A DNA stretch of 64,000 bases from Perca fluviatilis (taxonomy: Eukaryota; Chordata; Actinopteri; Perciformes; Percidae), in assembly GCF_010015445.1 (NCBI RefSeq), contig NC_053121.1, positions 32,501,934 to 32,565,933 of the forward strand, written 5' to 3'. The notes under the pieces are model-generated. The model was not told the origin of the DNA. It saw only the letters and a program-made list of their open reading frames with translations, and did no database searches. The translations under genes were made by a program, and so were the position numbers. The stretch's first letter is position 1. Every line of letters starts with the position of its first letter. Positions 24,870 to 36,800 of the stretch are shown piece by piece.

Positions 24870-26815
24870 GTATGTACAGTACATGTGGGAAACTTACATG
24901 GAACTTGATGGAATTAAAAGGAAGATAAATATTAAAGCCGACAATACTATTAATAATACCAGAGCTAATGAATGAAATGGACCATATTTGCTTTGAACGT
25001 AATTAACATAATTAACATAACCCAAAGAAATATGTTTGGCAGGGATCCGTCAAACATTGTTTATTTATACATCGTTATTTGGCTGGGTATTTTTTGAGAA
25101 ATGACATGAAGCATAATTTCAAGATAACAGATTTTGAAAACTAAACTTAACTGAAAACCAAGAAAGAAGTTAGAATAAAAACATATAAAAAAAAAACTTA
25201 AAAGATGTCAAATGTGTCAAATGTAAGTGCAGCCTGTAAAACATTAACTGCTGTTTCTTTTTGGTGCTCACACATATGCTAATATATGTAGGTATACGTA
25301 AAAAACTGATATGTACTGTAGATCCAGCTCTTTTAAATATACAGTCAATAAATATATACAAGGTGCAATATTCCACTATTGAATTGCTTATAGCTTATTT
25401 GATTTTTTTTTTTTTTATCATTTGTGTAACAATAGCATTTTATCAGAAAAGTACCTGCTGTTAGTCATGTACTCATTAATCTTTTTGCAACTTGATGTTT
25501 TAATATTGTCGAAATATGTTATTTAATTGTAACGTTAGTTGACAAATTGACAATCATTAAACATCACTATTGTCAGACAAAATCAGAAACAAAACAACAA
25601 ATCTTGACTTGATTTGACTCCATACAAGGTTTCAGGTGAGATTTTTTTTTTTTTTTATATCATCATGCTATATTTAGAAACATTTGGCAACACTGCCAAA
25701 TCAGGATACATTGGATTAGTGAAAGAAAAATATAGATTTTTTTTTTTAGTTAAATCAAGTTAAACTCTGTTCCAATAGCCCAGAGGTGTCAGAATATTTA
25801 AAGAAAACAGTTCTTTGAGAATGTTTTTAGCGGTAATGTACTCTCCTACTGTGTAAATCAAGTGTGAGTTAGCCATAGAAGATTAATTTAATGTAGGCCT
25901 GTCATTTTGTTATGACAGTTGGTTACACAGAAGCTCTCAAACCTACATTTTATTTTTTGTTTTTATTTTTGCGTCGTGCATGAATGACTTGATGAAATAC
26001 GTCTTCACCGTATGATTAAGTGGCCTGAGTTATTTCTGCGTTTCAGGTGGTGGGTTTCGTGTATGTGAAGTGCCGTGTGGTATTTGAACAGTCACCGCTA
26101 CTCTCCTCCGCTGTAATTACCGCTTCACCCAGACCTAATGTGGTTATTGTGACCTACATTCCTGGGAAATACGCTGCCTAGTTCTCAACCAGAGTCTGGC
26201 TTCTTTCTCCACTGTCCACATAATCTGACCGCGTCGTCCTCTTCAGATATACCGTATAGTTGCAGCTTTCCACTGTCAAAATAAAACGCCATTGTTAGCA
26301 CTTCCTAAGCCCCTGACCCCCGACCCCGAGACTTTGTCTGTAGATGGCGTAGCCTAAACTCAAATGGAAGTAGCACTCAAGCTTTTGATAAGGGATTACT
26401 TGTGTACTGTAAATACACTCTGGAGTGTGGGAAGGTGCCGGCGCTTTCCACATGAATACCCCGTTGAGTTGAATTACAGACGCTCAATTTAAGATCATTT
26501 TAACCCCCAGTTCCAGTGCTGCGGATTAGGCCCGATTTCAAGGATAGATAGTTTACTGCTTCGATCCACTCAGTCACACTGTAGCTGTCTCATTTGAATA
26601 AATGTTTCATTTGTGAGGGATTTTCAAAAATGGCACAACAGCACTATCAGTTTCGGAAGTAGTTTGCAGTGCTGTTTCTTTTTTGATAGCAATCCGTCAT
26701 GCTACATGAATGGATCGTCTACTTGGAGGACAAGAGTAGCAGCCAGAGAGCTCCAGCTGCTGCACATGAACAATTTGTGGAAATTGATGTAGATAACCCC
26801 TATAAGTGCCTAATT

Positions 26816-26827
26816 CACACACACACA

Positions 26828-26872
<45 letters not shown>

Positions 26873-26884
26873 ACACACATACAT
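26816..26884. repeat. (CA)n microsatellite
   Basis: About 69 bp of CA repeats with three TA interruptions, within an intron. Confidence 0.97.
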
Positions 26885-27338
26885 CATATTTAACAATCTC
26901 ATCTGGAACAATGGATGCTACTCAAAAATACCAACATTCAACCTCTACTGTCTGTTTGTTATCTGGCTATTTTTTAATTCAGGGTCATACTGCAGTAAAT
27001 TGTTTCTTGTAGATTACAGACAAGGTTTGTAGTTAAAATACACCCAAACTCTCTGTCTGATTGTATAAAATAGGAGATTTAACAGGAAAGACCATCCCAC
27101 TTAATTCCTGCCCTACCACAGATTCCTTCTATTAGCCCAAATTAAATTTTGGTGCCAGGTTTGTCAATTCTCCACTTAGGGAAATTAACACATTTAACCT
27201 TGGGAGCAAAATACAAATGTAATTTAAAATCTTAGAGAGTACATCTGCTGTGTCTTTGTTATAGCACATTTTGTTCTGAAGCACTTTAGGCTGACATGTG
27301 TGTGTGTTTCTCATCTGAAGATGCCACGTTCAGTTTAC

Positions 27339-27690
27339 TAGAGCTGCAAAGATTAGTTGATTGACAGAAAATTTATTGACAACTATTTTTAAAATCAAAT
27401 AATCGTTTTGTCATTTTTTAAAGCAACAATACAAAACGTCTTAGGAATAAGGATTTTATGCTTTTATTTGTCATGCATGATGGTAAATGGACATAGTTAT
27501 ATATAGTATATAGAATGGTATGGCTAGTCAGACAGAGCAAGACATTTGAAGATGTCACCTTGGGCTGTGAGAAATTCTAACAGACATCTTTTGCTAATTT
27601 CTGATGCTTTATAGACAAAACTATTGAAAGAATAATTGACAAAATGATTGGCAAATTAGTCCAAAATGAAACTAATCAGTTGCAGCCCAA
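27339..27690. mobile_element. Non-autonomous hAT-like element, 352 bp
   Basis: The element is bounded by the 8-bp duplication CAGTTTAC (27331-27338 and 27691-27698; the match extends to CAGTTTACTA). Ends TAGAGCTGCAA and TTGCAGCCCAA are inverted copies with two mismatches. An 8-bp duplication and short TIRs are typical of hAT elements. The interior has no open frame of significance and includes gatgtcaccttgggctgtga, part of a repeat I recall from fish genomes. Confidence 0.85.
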
Positions 27691-27828
27691 CAGTTTACTA
27701 AACAGAAAGGCTGCTGAAGATCAAAATGTTTTGTAGTTACCCAATGTACAGCTTTAAAACGTCACTGTAAAAGAAATCTAACTTTGAATTATTATTGCCT
27801 TCTGATTCCCTCTTGGCGTGTTTTCCAG

Positions 27829-28751
27829 GCCAGAATGCTCAGCTCATCTACAGAATTGCATCTGGCGATCCCCAGGGCCACTTTGTCATCAGCAAGGAAG
27901 GAGTCCTCCAAAGCAAGAAGGCCTTGGACAGAGAAATCCAATCCTTCTACAACCTGGTGATCACAGTCAACGACCTGGCTCCTCCTCCCATGACCCGCTT
28001 CACCAGTACTGCCCAGGTGTCCATCATTCTTCTGGACGTCAACGACTGCCCGCCAGCCTTCACCTCTCAGAGGATGACCTACATCCAGGAGAACACGCCG
28101 GTGGACACGGTCGTGTTCACTGCCCATGCCACAGACGCCGACAGTGGACCCAACAGCTACGTCGAGTACTCCCTCAAAGGACCTTTCGGTAACAAGTTCA
28201 GCATCGGTACAATCGACGGAGACGTCAGGTTGGTTGGGGAACTGGACCGCGAGGAGCTTTCCAACTACACCCTCACAGTCGTAGCTACAGATAAAGGGGA
28301 ACCCCGTCTGTCTTCAACGATGGATGTGACTATGATGATACTGGACGTCAACGACAACACGCCGAGCTTCTCGCAGAATATCTACGACATCGAGATCGAG
28401 GAGAACACCTTGACTGGGACTGATGTCATCCAGGTGTTCGCCAGCGATGCAGATGAAGGCACCAATGGGCAGATCCGATTTTCTATCTCAGGAGGCAACA
28501 CCAACTCTGATTTCAGGATAGATTCGGTTACAGGGGCGATTTCGGTGGCCAAGCAGCTGGACCGGGAGGCGTGTTCATCCTATTCACTGGTGGTCCAAGC
28601 CGCCGACCGAGGCAGCAGCCCCAGGGTGGACCACGCAACCGTCAACATTGTGTTGTTGGACGTCAATGACTGCTCACCTGTGTTTGAGCTCTCACCTTAC
28701 ACTGTCAATGTTCAGGAGAACTTGGAGAACCTACCAAAAAACATCCTGCAG
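27829..28751 (+). CDS. fat4: fat4 exon: three cadherin repeats (probable EC19-EC21) and start of EC22
   Basis: The exon is 923 nt, entering in phase 1 after tgttttccag and leaving in phase 0 at CTGCAG|gtcagt. It contains three LDRE motifs (ALDREI, LDREELSNY, LDREACSSY) and three linker motifs: DVNDCPPAF, DVNDNTPSF and DVNDCSPVF. Two linkers carry Cys in place of the conserved Asn. DADSGPN and DADEGTNGQ are the calcium-binding DxD segments. It ends in the first strand of a further repeat (VQENLENLPKN). Third positions are clearly G/C-rich here, more so than in the giant exon downstream. An antisense open frame (27792-28127) is a shadow of this exon. Confidence 0.97.
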
Positions 28752-30442
28752 GTCAGTATGTTGTTTTTTTTCTTCTTTTTGTCAAGCCATTAATTTAAAT
28801 TTAAGCAGTTAGGACATCATTAACATTCAGAGACAGGACGTCCTCAGTTTAAAGAAGGCAGAATTCTGAATGACAGTTCTAAGACCTTAAATAAGCTAAT
28901 GCCTTAAACTAATTTGGAGTAATACTAACTTAATAAGTGCAGGTATGTGAGCTGTATCAGGGCACTAAACCACTTACCATGGTGGACTTATTTTGCTAAA
29001 TATCATGGCAAATATGTGACTGAAATGATATAGAAGTGATATATGACTGCAATTTGCTCCGCACAATTAAGGCTTTATAGGATTTCACCGAAATATGAAA
29101 CTGGGCTAAATTGCATGACAAGGCAATTAACATCCCAACCACCCTGATGACTAAATGAGCCATTTATAAAAAATGGAGGGGAAGGACTGATTTCCAGTGA
29201 CGGCACAATTCCATTTTCTCTCGCTTGTGTACCTTGTGAGGAAATGAGGGTACAGTTATGTGGTGGGAAGGGGTCCAGACATAGTGGGTTTTTGACACAC
29301 AAGAACACACATCTGTGCTGGCTGTGCCTGTCTGCGGCATGCACGGCAGGGAGGGCCCACAATGCATTTGGGCACAGCGGTGAAATGTGGTAGTTTAATG
29401 CTGCAGCACGAGGGGAAAAGTCAGACTCACTAATAGTTTCATTCTCACTGTTTTTGTCGATTACCTGGGAAAGTCTGATTAGACAAAGTGAATAAGTAAT
29501 GATCTTCCTTCCCTCAACAATTACCTCCAAGGTGCCGCCTAGCACCGTGATAGTAATTAACCCCTTAGCTGCTTCAGTGGAAAGTCTCAGCATGGTTACT
29601 GCCAGCTATGTTTGGTTGTGTAAATTGAGCAACATATTAATGCTCCACTAAAAAACATCCAGAAAGAGAAAATGAACAGTGAAACTGCTAGAAAACTGAA
29701 AGAATGAGATTTTTTGATTTGGTGAGTATGGCACTTATAGGCCATTGCGCTGGTGTTTCTGCACTCCTCTTTTCAGAGATCACTTGTCAGCTAATCCACT
29801 GAAATGTCAAGTTAAGTCAATTTATACAACCCAAAGGCACATTTGTGTCTCCAGTGATATAAAGTTAATACATATATTGACTCAAGAGGACCTGTACCAA
29901 AAGAATTTTGAGGTACTTTACTTAAAGTGAGAATATGGAACCTTTGCTGAATAGCGCTCACATTTCCCAAGTAGCGAACAATGATACAGTCACCAACCTG
30001 ACTCAGTAATGTCCATTTAACGGCAATGTGTAGTTTGCCAACATTAGCCAACGTTATCCAACATAAACTACTGGTCATAACAGACCCAAGTACAGTAAGG
30101 ATGCTGAAGTGAGCAAGAGTATGTTTTATTGCGGAAGGATTTAACATTCAGTATGTAAGAAGAAGAATGTTTGTCTTCTTTCAAAGGTTACATAGTCTTG
30201 TTGTATTTTCTTTTTTTGCTATTTTTTAATTGAAACACAGAAGTAAAAGTACCTCAGAATTGTATAGTACATGTTACTTCCCACCACTGCTGCCATGCTA
30301 TTACAGCTCCCCAGTTCTTCTGTTTATTCCAGACAAACTGTTCTGTTCTTCTGTTGGAAATGAAAAACACGTTTCTTGTACAAGAAGATAAAGACGTTTG
30401 ATTTCCAGAATCTCAAAAGAAGCTTGTTTCTGTGTTTGCCAG
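28752..30442 (+). other. fat4 intron
   Basis: The 1.69-kb intron starts gtcagt and ends tttgccag. It holds a likely dispersed element at about 29930-30200, whose ends (tatggaacctttg and caaaggttacata) are inverted copies. The remainder is unique-looking AT-rich sequence. The minus-strand frame at 29075-29593 (172 codons) has no recognisable domain. Confidence 0.88.
29930..30200. mobile_element. Probable dispersed element with inverted ends
   Basis: Left end tatggaacctttg and right end caaaggttacata are inverted copies with one mismatch. The interior, including ccaacattagccaacgttat, resembles a fish repeat I remember. No duplication was identified. Confidence 0.4.
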
Positions 30443-30617
30443 GTTGTTGCCAGAGACGACGACCAAGGTGCCAACGGCCAGCTAAGCTACATGCTCAGTG
30501 GTGGGAATGGCGAGGGCGCGTTTAGCCTGTCCTCCAGCGGTCAGCTGAGCCTGACCCAGACTCTGGACCGCGAAGCCCAGGGGAAATACATCCTGCTGGT
30601 CTCAGCCACCGACTCAG
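30443..30617 (+). CDS. fat4: fat4 exon: middle of cadherin repeat (probable EC22)
   Basis: This 175-nt exon is phase 0 at its start (ttgccag|GTTGTTGCC) and phase 1 at its end (GACTCAG|gtaaga). The reading VVARDDDQGANGQLSYMLSGG is a standard cadherin mid-segment with the DDD calcium triplet. LDREAQGKY gives the LDRE motif and SATDSG the start of the last strands. The linker of this repeat is encoded by the next exon, 11.5 kb downstream, and the joined sequence DSGSPSLSGTGTVTV is a normal cadherin transition, so no exon appears to be missing between them. Confidence 0.95.
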
Positions 30618-32588
30618 GTAAGACTGCAGTGGAAGTTTTGAGCTGTGGGTGCGGCTGATAGCATCTTGAAATGTTTGACCGTTTTGTAGTAAAAGATGAT
30701 TTTATGCTGGCCTTGCAGTATTGTGTTTCAGTTTATAGAGTTCCAAAAACCAGTTGTTTATGTCTGAACTCGCACCACATTCTACTTGTTCAACTTTTCA
30801 TGACGATCTGGTGAGGATTGATTGAGCACCGCGTAATATGGCCTTACATGGACATTGTTGAACTTTAGTAAAGCAAGACATTTTGTAATCAGCCTGCCAA
30901 AACCAAGCTGAAAAAGAATATTTTCATAAACTAACAGCAATGTCAACAAACAGCATTTTGATTTCACAGTGTGCACAGTGCTCCTTTTGTGTGGCACAAT
31001 AACCTAAACATTCGGGAGTTTTTAGCTTGCAAAATAGTGGGTGTTTTTTGACTTATTCCCCTAAGAAGTCCTTTCAGCGGGTTCGATTGAACAGCATTCT
31101 CTGTTTATTTGGATACAGCGGTAGAGCTTGTTATAGCCAGATAAAAGGTTAACTTGTTATTGCATAGAGGCCAGTTAATGTGTAGTTAAAGGAGTACATG
31201 CGTATCCCCTTTGCAGCCAAATCACATGGTATCCCATTTAAGTATATGTTTCCCCGAGCTGCTCTGGCACGGCCGTCATGGTCTGAGGGTGGTTCTGTTT
31301 CATTCCTGGACTGACCATGTGAGCATTCATAACGCTGTGTATTTTTGACTGTGCACAGGCTTTGGTGAGAATTGAGACAATGTTAAATAAAGTGTCTTGT
31401 TTATAAAAAAGGTACATTAATTAAAAAAAAAACTGTGCAACAGCATCACGTTTTCAGAAGCCAAACTAACAAAAAGAAGTGTATTTTTTCTTCATGCTTT
31501 GTTAAGATTTTCTTGCTTCACATACTCCTCAGAGGTTTGTGCCACATGGACATAGTTGCCCAACAAGCGAACATACTAATTAGGATTCGATTCCTTTTCG
31601 TACGCTTCACAGGGAGTCCATATTTAGTACCCTGACAACAATTCCAAAATATTTAGATAGGACTTTTCAGTACAATGTTGGTAGGAGGCAGAAACAGGGA
31701 TTTGGGGTAGAATATCAAAATATCAAAAAAACCATAATCATAGTACAGGCCAAATTGCCCAGCAGCGTTTTCTCACATTTTTGAGGCCTCGGCTGAGACA
31801 GTGGGGGGAAATGGTTCTCCCAGGCGCTATCTGGCAGGAAATGTTGAAGGTGGATGGTGCAGACATGTCTCCAAGTCTGCTGTCTACCATGACCCATTTT
31901 CAACCACAGACATTCATCTTAACAAGTTAACGTCTGCCTTTATCTTCCTGCACTGCCATATTTGACTAGTTCGACATCGAAACACTGTGTAACAGAGAGA
32001 GAAAAAAATCAGGAGGATTTATCACCCGAAGACTTCAGTATGAAAGTATTATTCTGTCAGACAAGGACTTAAGCTGTACTGTATGTTGTATTCTGTCATA
32101 TTTGGTAGTACTGCAGCAGCCACTGTGCAAACAATTTATCATGAGCAGAATAGGATTGTGTTTTTTAAAGTGCAACATGACTTACGATGAGCCAAATGTG
32201 CTCTAAGTTCTCAGCTGTTGTAAACTTATTTTGTGAATGAATCAAAGACGGACTTCCCCATATTCGGGCAGGGCTGTGTGCCTGTTTATTGTGCTATGGT
32301 TGTCCATCCTCCTGTGACATGTTTCAGTCATTTCAGTGAAGGTAAAGTCATTAATCGTAGCCTGAACAGAGCTTTTGCCTGCTGTGCTGACTGAAATCTG
32401 AAACAAAAGCGCTGGTTCACATAATGTGTTCTGGCCCGTGAGAGCAGCAGAATTTGGCAGGCGTTATTATTTGAAAATCCGTGCATAGCCACCTAAAATG
32501 TGGCATCCTTACAAGCTGCTTAAAGGTGTTTTACAAGGCATCTTGTTGAGAGGAAACTTTAAGATCAGAACTGCGATATTTCTGTTTC

Positions 32589-32593
<5 letters not shown>

Positions 32594-32660
<67 letters not shown>

Positions 32661-32669
32661 GTCTCTCTC
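32594..32669. repeat. (CT)n microsatellite
   Basis: About 76 bp of CT repeats with a few A/G interruptions, in a large intron. The ORF at 32498-32716 is a Leu-Ser translation of it. Confidence 0.97.
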
Positions 32670-33293
32670 ACCCTCTAATTTCCATGTTTATGGAAAGTTG
32701 TTTGCAGCATTTCTGAGTTAACAAGTGGTGCAGAAAGCGGGAGACATTAGGGGCTGCAGGGTCCATGGCTGATCTTAACGCCGGGCCAACATCTGGGATC
32801 AGCTGCAGGCAGATCAGATTTGTAAGCCGCTGCTTAGCAACACAAAAGTTATGCCCCCGTGGAAGCATGTGAAACAATAAGATTTCCAGCAGAGCCAAAC
32901 AGTAACATACTTTTGCCACTCAGTGTTTATGGAATAGCTTTAAGTGGGCATCTGTGGTTGAAGAAAATATATTTTTATTTATCTGGCAGCTGGTGTTGTG
33001 TTGTGTATGTGTTTGCAGCCGAGTGCCAAAAGCACCGCAGTTTGATAGCATTCTTTCTTTCCATTTTCTAAATTGTCTTCTTTTCAGTGTACATAAATTG
33101 AAGTACTTTACATCATATCATTACTGGCTGGGCTCACCTGTTTCTGTGTAAACTATGTTCTCAGTAAGCAAATACTTTTGCCAGAAGCTTTTTTTTTAAA
33201 TAGTTCTCCTATGATGGAGCAGTCTTGGAAAGCAATAGGGACTTTTAGGGGTCAGGGTTTATCTACGGTGCAAAGTTATTAAGGACTCATCAC

Positions 33294-33448
33294 CAGGGGC
33301 GTAGCAGAGAATTCTGGGCCCTGTAGAAAGGCATTTTCTATGGGCCCCTGCCCGCATCCACAGCTATTCATTCTAGTATCTTTTTGGGCCCTCCTCACAT
33401 GAGGGCCCTGGGTACTCAGTCCCCTTTCCCCGCCCATTCCGATCCCTG
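33294..33448. mobile_element. Small non-autonomous hAT-like element, 155 bp
   Basis: The perfect 8-bp duplication CTCATCAC flanks the element at 33286-33293 and 33449-33456. Its ends are CAGGGGCGTAGC and GATCCCTG (CAGGG inverted repeat). Size, duplication length and lack of coding sequence fit a hAT-type MITE; the gggccctgtagaaaggcatt interior fits a known fish repeat style. Confidence 0.85.
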
Positions 33449-33959
33449 CTCATCACCAAGAAAAGTTTCCCGAGGCATCAATTAGATGTTTGTTATTGTT
33501 GTGTTTATTTTTATTTTTTATATGGATAATTATCTATTCTATTTATGGGTTAGTTTGTAATGATTTTATTTAGGTTTTAAGGATTTTATTATTTATTTTC
33601 ACACTTCCTGTTCTGTGCCTCTCTTGGATTTTAACATCAAAGATCATTTTGGAAGTAAGTGCTCTCAGCTCAACATCCTTTGGTTGAAAAAGCCTGAGAT
33701 GTTGTATAAAAGAAACTGAGTTAAAAGTGACCAAAATCGATTGGAAAATTTAGATTAAATTGAAACTAGTTTGTATGTTCGGGCACGGTTGTATGCACAT
33801 GCTTGTATTCTTTGCTTTTTATGTGCGTTTATACATTTGTATTTGTGTGAGTGTGTGCATTTGTATTTGTGTATTATGGCTATTGCCTTTGAGTTTGTGT
33901 GAGTCTGTCTGCGTGTGGTGGTGAGAGCGTCCTCGGGGTGTATTTACATGCACCATGTT

Positions 33960-34160
33960 TGGTCACATTTATTAAAGGGAAGGCACAGTAAATCCCTTGG
34001 CCCATGCCTATTATGGCGGATACGGTCGCATAGAAATCCCATGTCTTTCACATCCCTCCAGCACATCGCTCCATAGTGCCACGCTGTTTGTATATGGCCT
34101 TTTGGCTGGTGGGTGAGGGGAAGTTTTGGGGCGCTAAACGACCGCTTAGCAGATAAAGAA
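33960..34160. promoter_or_regulatory. Candidate conserved non-coding stretch
   Basis: The sequence is low in repeats, with cctattatggcggatacggt and tagaaatcccatgtctttca. It is flagged as a candidate regulatory element on composition alone. Confidence 0.15.
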
Positions 34161-35329
34161 TTTTAATGACCATCCCTACATAAAAGCAGGATCCTTTATT
34201 CTCTTAAATGGCTCCCATGAATCTGGTGTATAAACCCTCCAGTCTTTTTTTTTTTTTTTTCCCCCTGACTTGATTAATTGAATAATGATCTGTCAATCTC
34301 TTGTCATCAAATTTTGAACAAGAACAAGAAATGAAATGTAACCTGAGGATAAATCAAAGTCTCTGGCATACAAGTCAAATGGAAATTTAGAGCAAATGAA
34401 GTCCTGTACGAACACTGATAAGGCAGTGTTAAAACGTGGCCGGGGCATTGCTAGATCACTGTCCAACGCTTGCCACAGTAAATCTTTAATGGGGTCCAAT
34501 GCTGAATATTTTCAGCCAGTCTGCAGTCTAGTGGCAACACAGGACATAGCCAAATAAAATATCAGGTTCCTCAAATGAACTTTTAACAGAGCAGTAACAT
34601 TCTGGATTAGCTCTTAAAAAACTGTGCAGCAACAATGTGGTCTTGCAGAGTTTTTTCCTATCGCCTGTTTTCTCTTTTCCACTCCCTGGTACACTTTAAC
34701 AATAGCTCGATCTCAATGTTTAATGGCTTTGGTAAGTAATGTTTTTTTTTTAAAAAGGTGGTTTGGGTTGGATGATTATCCTGGCAAGATGCATTTTTTA
34801 ATGATGTTTATTTGCTGTGTTTCTCTGAGGACCCTGACTAGCACATCAAGTTCTCGCAAAGCCAATTTTATCATAACTCGTTGTATCTGTTGCTTTTCTA
34901 GTTAAATAACTTGCAGTATGAAATCTGTGTGTAAAAAGGTTTGCCCGCTTCCCCTCTTGAGCACTTCTCCAAAGTCATATTTCGGATTTATATGGCCGGC
35001 GTATGAACATTATAGAGTTGTATTATGAGCGAGTTATACTGACAGTGTATGTTCTTCACCTCTCACACTGGTTATGATCTGCTGGTATTGCTGTGTCCCC
35101 ATGAAATGGAAAACAGTTACAGAACGTTCCACAGATGCACTGCTTAATAGGGATTTCCAAATATTCAACAACACAGCAAATAAAAGCACCATTGTAATAA
35201 AAACACAAAAGGCACATCACTTCATTAAATTTCACCACAGGCCCTAAAATATGAGAAAAGGCAGCACTTTGTGTCTGTCAATATGCTTTCCTTGCCTGCC
35301 ATGCAAACCACCAAACCCTATCCGTAACA

Positions 35330-35850
35330 TATGGGGAAGAAATTATGCAAAAGCAGTGAGACACGGCACTCCATAAATAACTGGCGAGCTGTTTAACATT
35401 AGATTTAATTTGACGAATGCCTCTCAGATTGCCGTCTTATTAGAAATATTCTTTTCCCTTTTATACCGGGTACCAGCTTTGAGTGTTCTGCTCAGATATC
35501 CCTTTCACTCTCTTGCTTGTTAAGTGTGAGAAAACCTCTGTTTACTTTGTCATGTTTGGCAAACTGTGCATTGGGACAGCTCGCACCCTGCACTCAGCTC
35601 CGCCGAGGCCATTCATGGGTGCTGGACGGGGTCGCATTAAAAGAAGCTTTGTTGCAAAGCAACAGGTTCTCAGAGGCAGAAAAATGTCAATTTTGCCTTG
35701 ATGGCGGCCAATTCTCTCCCCCTTGAGTAATGATGTGTTTTATTTACGCTGTCCCTTCAGAGCACAATCTAGCCGCAGTCCATAAACCGTAATTAACCGT
35801 TTAGCCTTAAGCTTCAGGCTACAGATGGACTGTCTAATAAATTTACACAT
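35330..35850. promoter_or_regulatory. Candidate enhancer with homeodomain-like motifs
   Basis: It contains ataaaccgtaattaaccg (about 35783-35800) and several TTTAAT/ATTA cores in mixed sequence. Not tested for conservation. Confidence 0.18.
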
Positions 35851-36599
35851 TCATCCGTCTTCCCTAAGTCAACCTGCCCTGGACTTCCCACTTAAATGAA
35901 TCCGGTTGTTTGGTCATCCCAGCTTTATCCCTGTTTGTCTGTTTTTCGATAAAACATCAGTCAATCATATATTGAAGGAAGAGATTATCTCTTGTGCCAG
36001 CAGAGACGCTCAAACCGGCTTCTTAGCACGGCTTAGACTGAGCAACTCGGGGCAACTCGCAGCCTTTCCCAGGAGGTGGGTGCTGCTGTTTCCTTCAAAT
36101 CAACCCCCTGCGAGGTTCTCACAGCAGTGTGCGCCCTCATAGCAGCTGCAGCGGTCAAAAAACAGATCGCTTAATCGTCATTAACACATGTATTTGTACC
36201 CCCTCCGGTTCAGAAAGTATGGCCACGGCACCTTCTTGGAGGTTAATGTGATTTGTCCGGTGGTAATGTACACTAATAAGGTGCTTAGACCCTGCCATAT
36301 GTTTGTGCTAGACAATACTTTCTGGGTTGAGAGGCTTACAGAGGAAACTGTCTGTGGATCTTCAGGATGGACGAGGAGGCAACAGATGGTCAGCTGGTCT
36401 AGTTTAGTCTCTGGGTCCCGAAAGCTTGTTATTTTGGATGCCAATTATTTCGGGTTATTCGGGGTTCTCTAATTTTCTCCGTACGATATCCACGCTGAAA
36501 CAGACCTCTTAGATCTGAGCTCAGATTAAGCGATAACATATCAGCACACAGAATTGAATGTCATCCCCACCGCCAGTTTAACAAGCACTTTAAGGTCTT

Positions 36600-36800
36600 T
36601 GGGATTATTGTGAAATATCAAACAGAGGACTCTGTTTTGGTTGTCACTGCCCCAACTGTGTCATTCCCAGATCTGAAGGGAATGTGCTGCGTTTAATTAA
36701 ATGGAAATGGTGTTTCAAGATTCAATTAAAGCTGGGAGGAATCCTCGTGTGGCTCGAGCGCTTTGAGCTCCCCGGCGGATTCAGTTGCTTTGTGTGAAAT
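36600..36800. promoter_or_regulatory. Candidate enhancer with ATTA-core motifs
   Basis: tttaattaaatggaaatggt and ttcaattaaagctgggagga lie within 60 bp, separated by mixed sequence. Composition suggests conservation but it was not tested. Confidence 0.18.

Larger units (their letters stand above)
24870..27828 (+). other. fat4 intron
   Basis: This 2.96-kb intron runs from donor gtatgt to acceptor tgttttccag. It contains T-rich runs near 25400 and 25640, a (CA)n tract at 26816-26884, and a complete hAT-like element at 27339-27690 ending about 140 bp before the acceptor. The small open frames at 26699-27012 are translations of the CA tract. I see no other gene. Confidence 0.88.

Noticed and set aside
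27792..28127. 111-codon minus-strand frame
   Set aside because: It is antisense to the well-supported fat4 exon at 27829-28751 and shows no domain of its own.
29075..29593. 172-codon minus-strand frame
   Set aside because: No recognisable domain, no splice partners, and it lies in a fat4 intron; length alone is not evidence.
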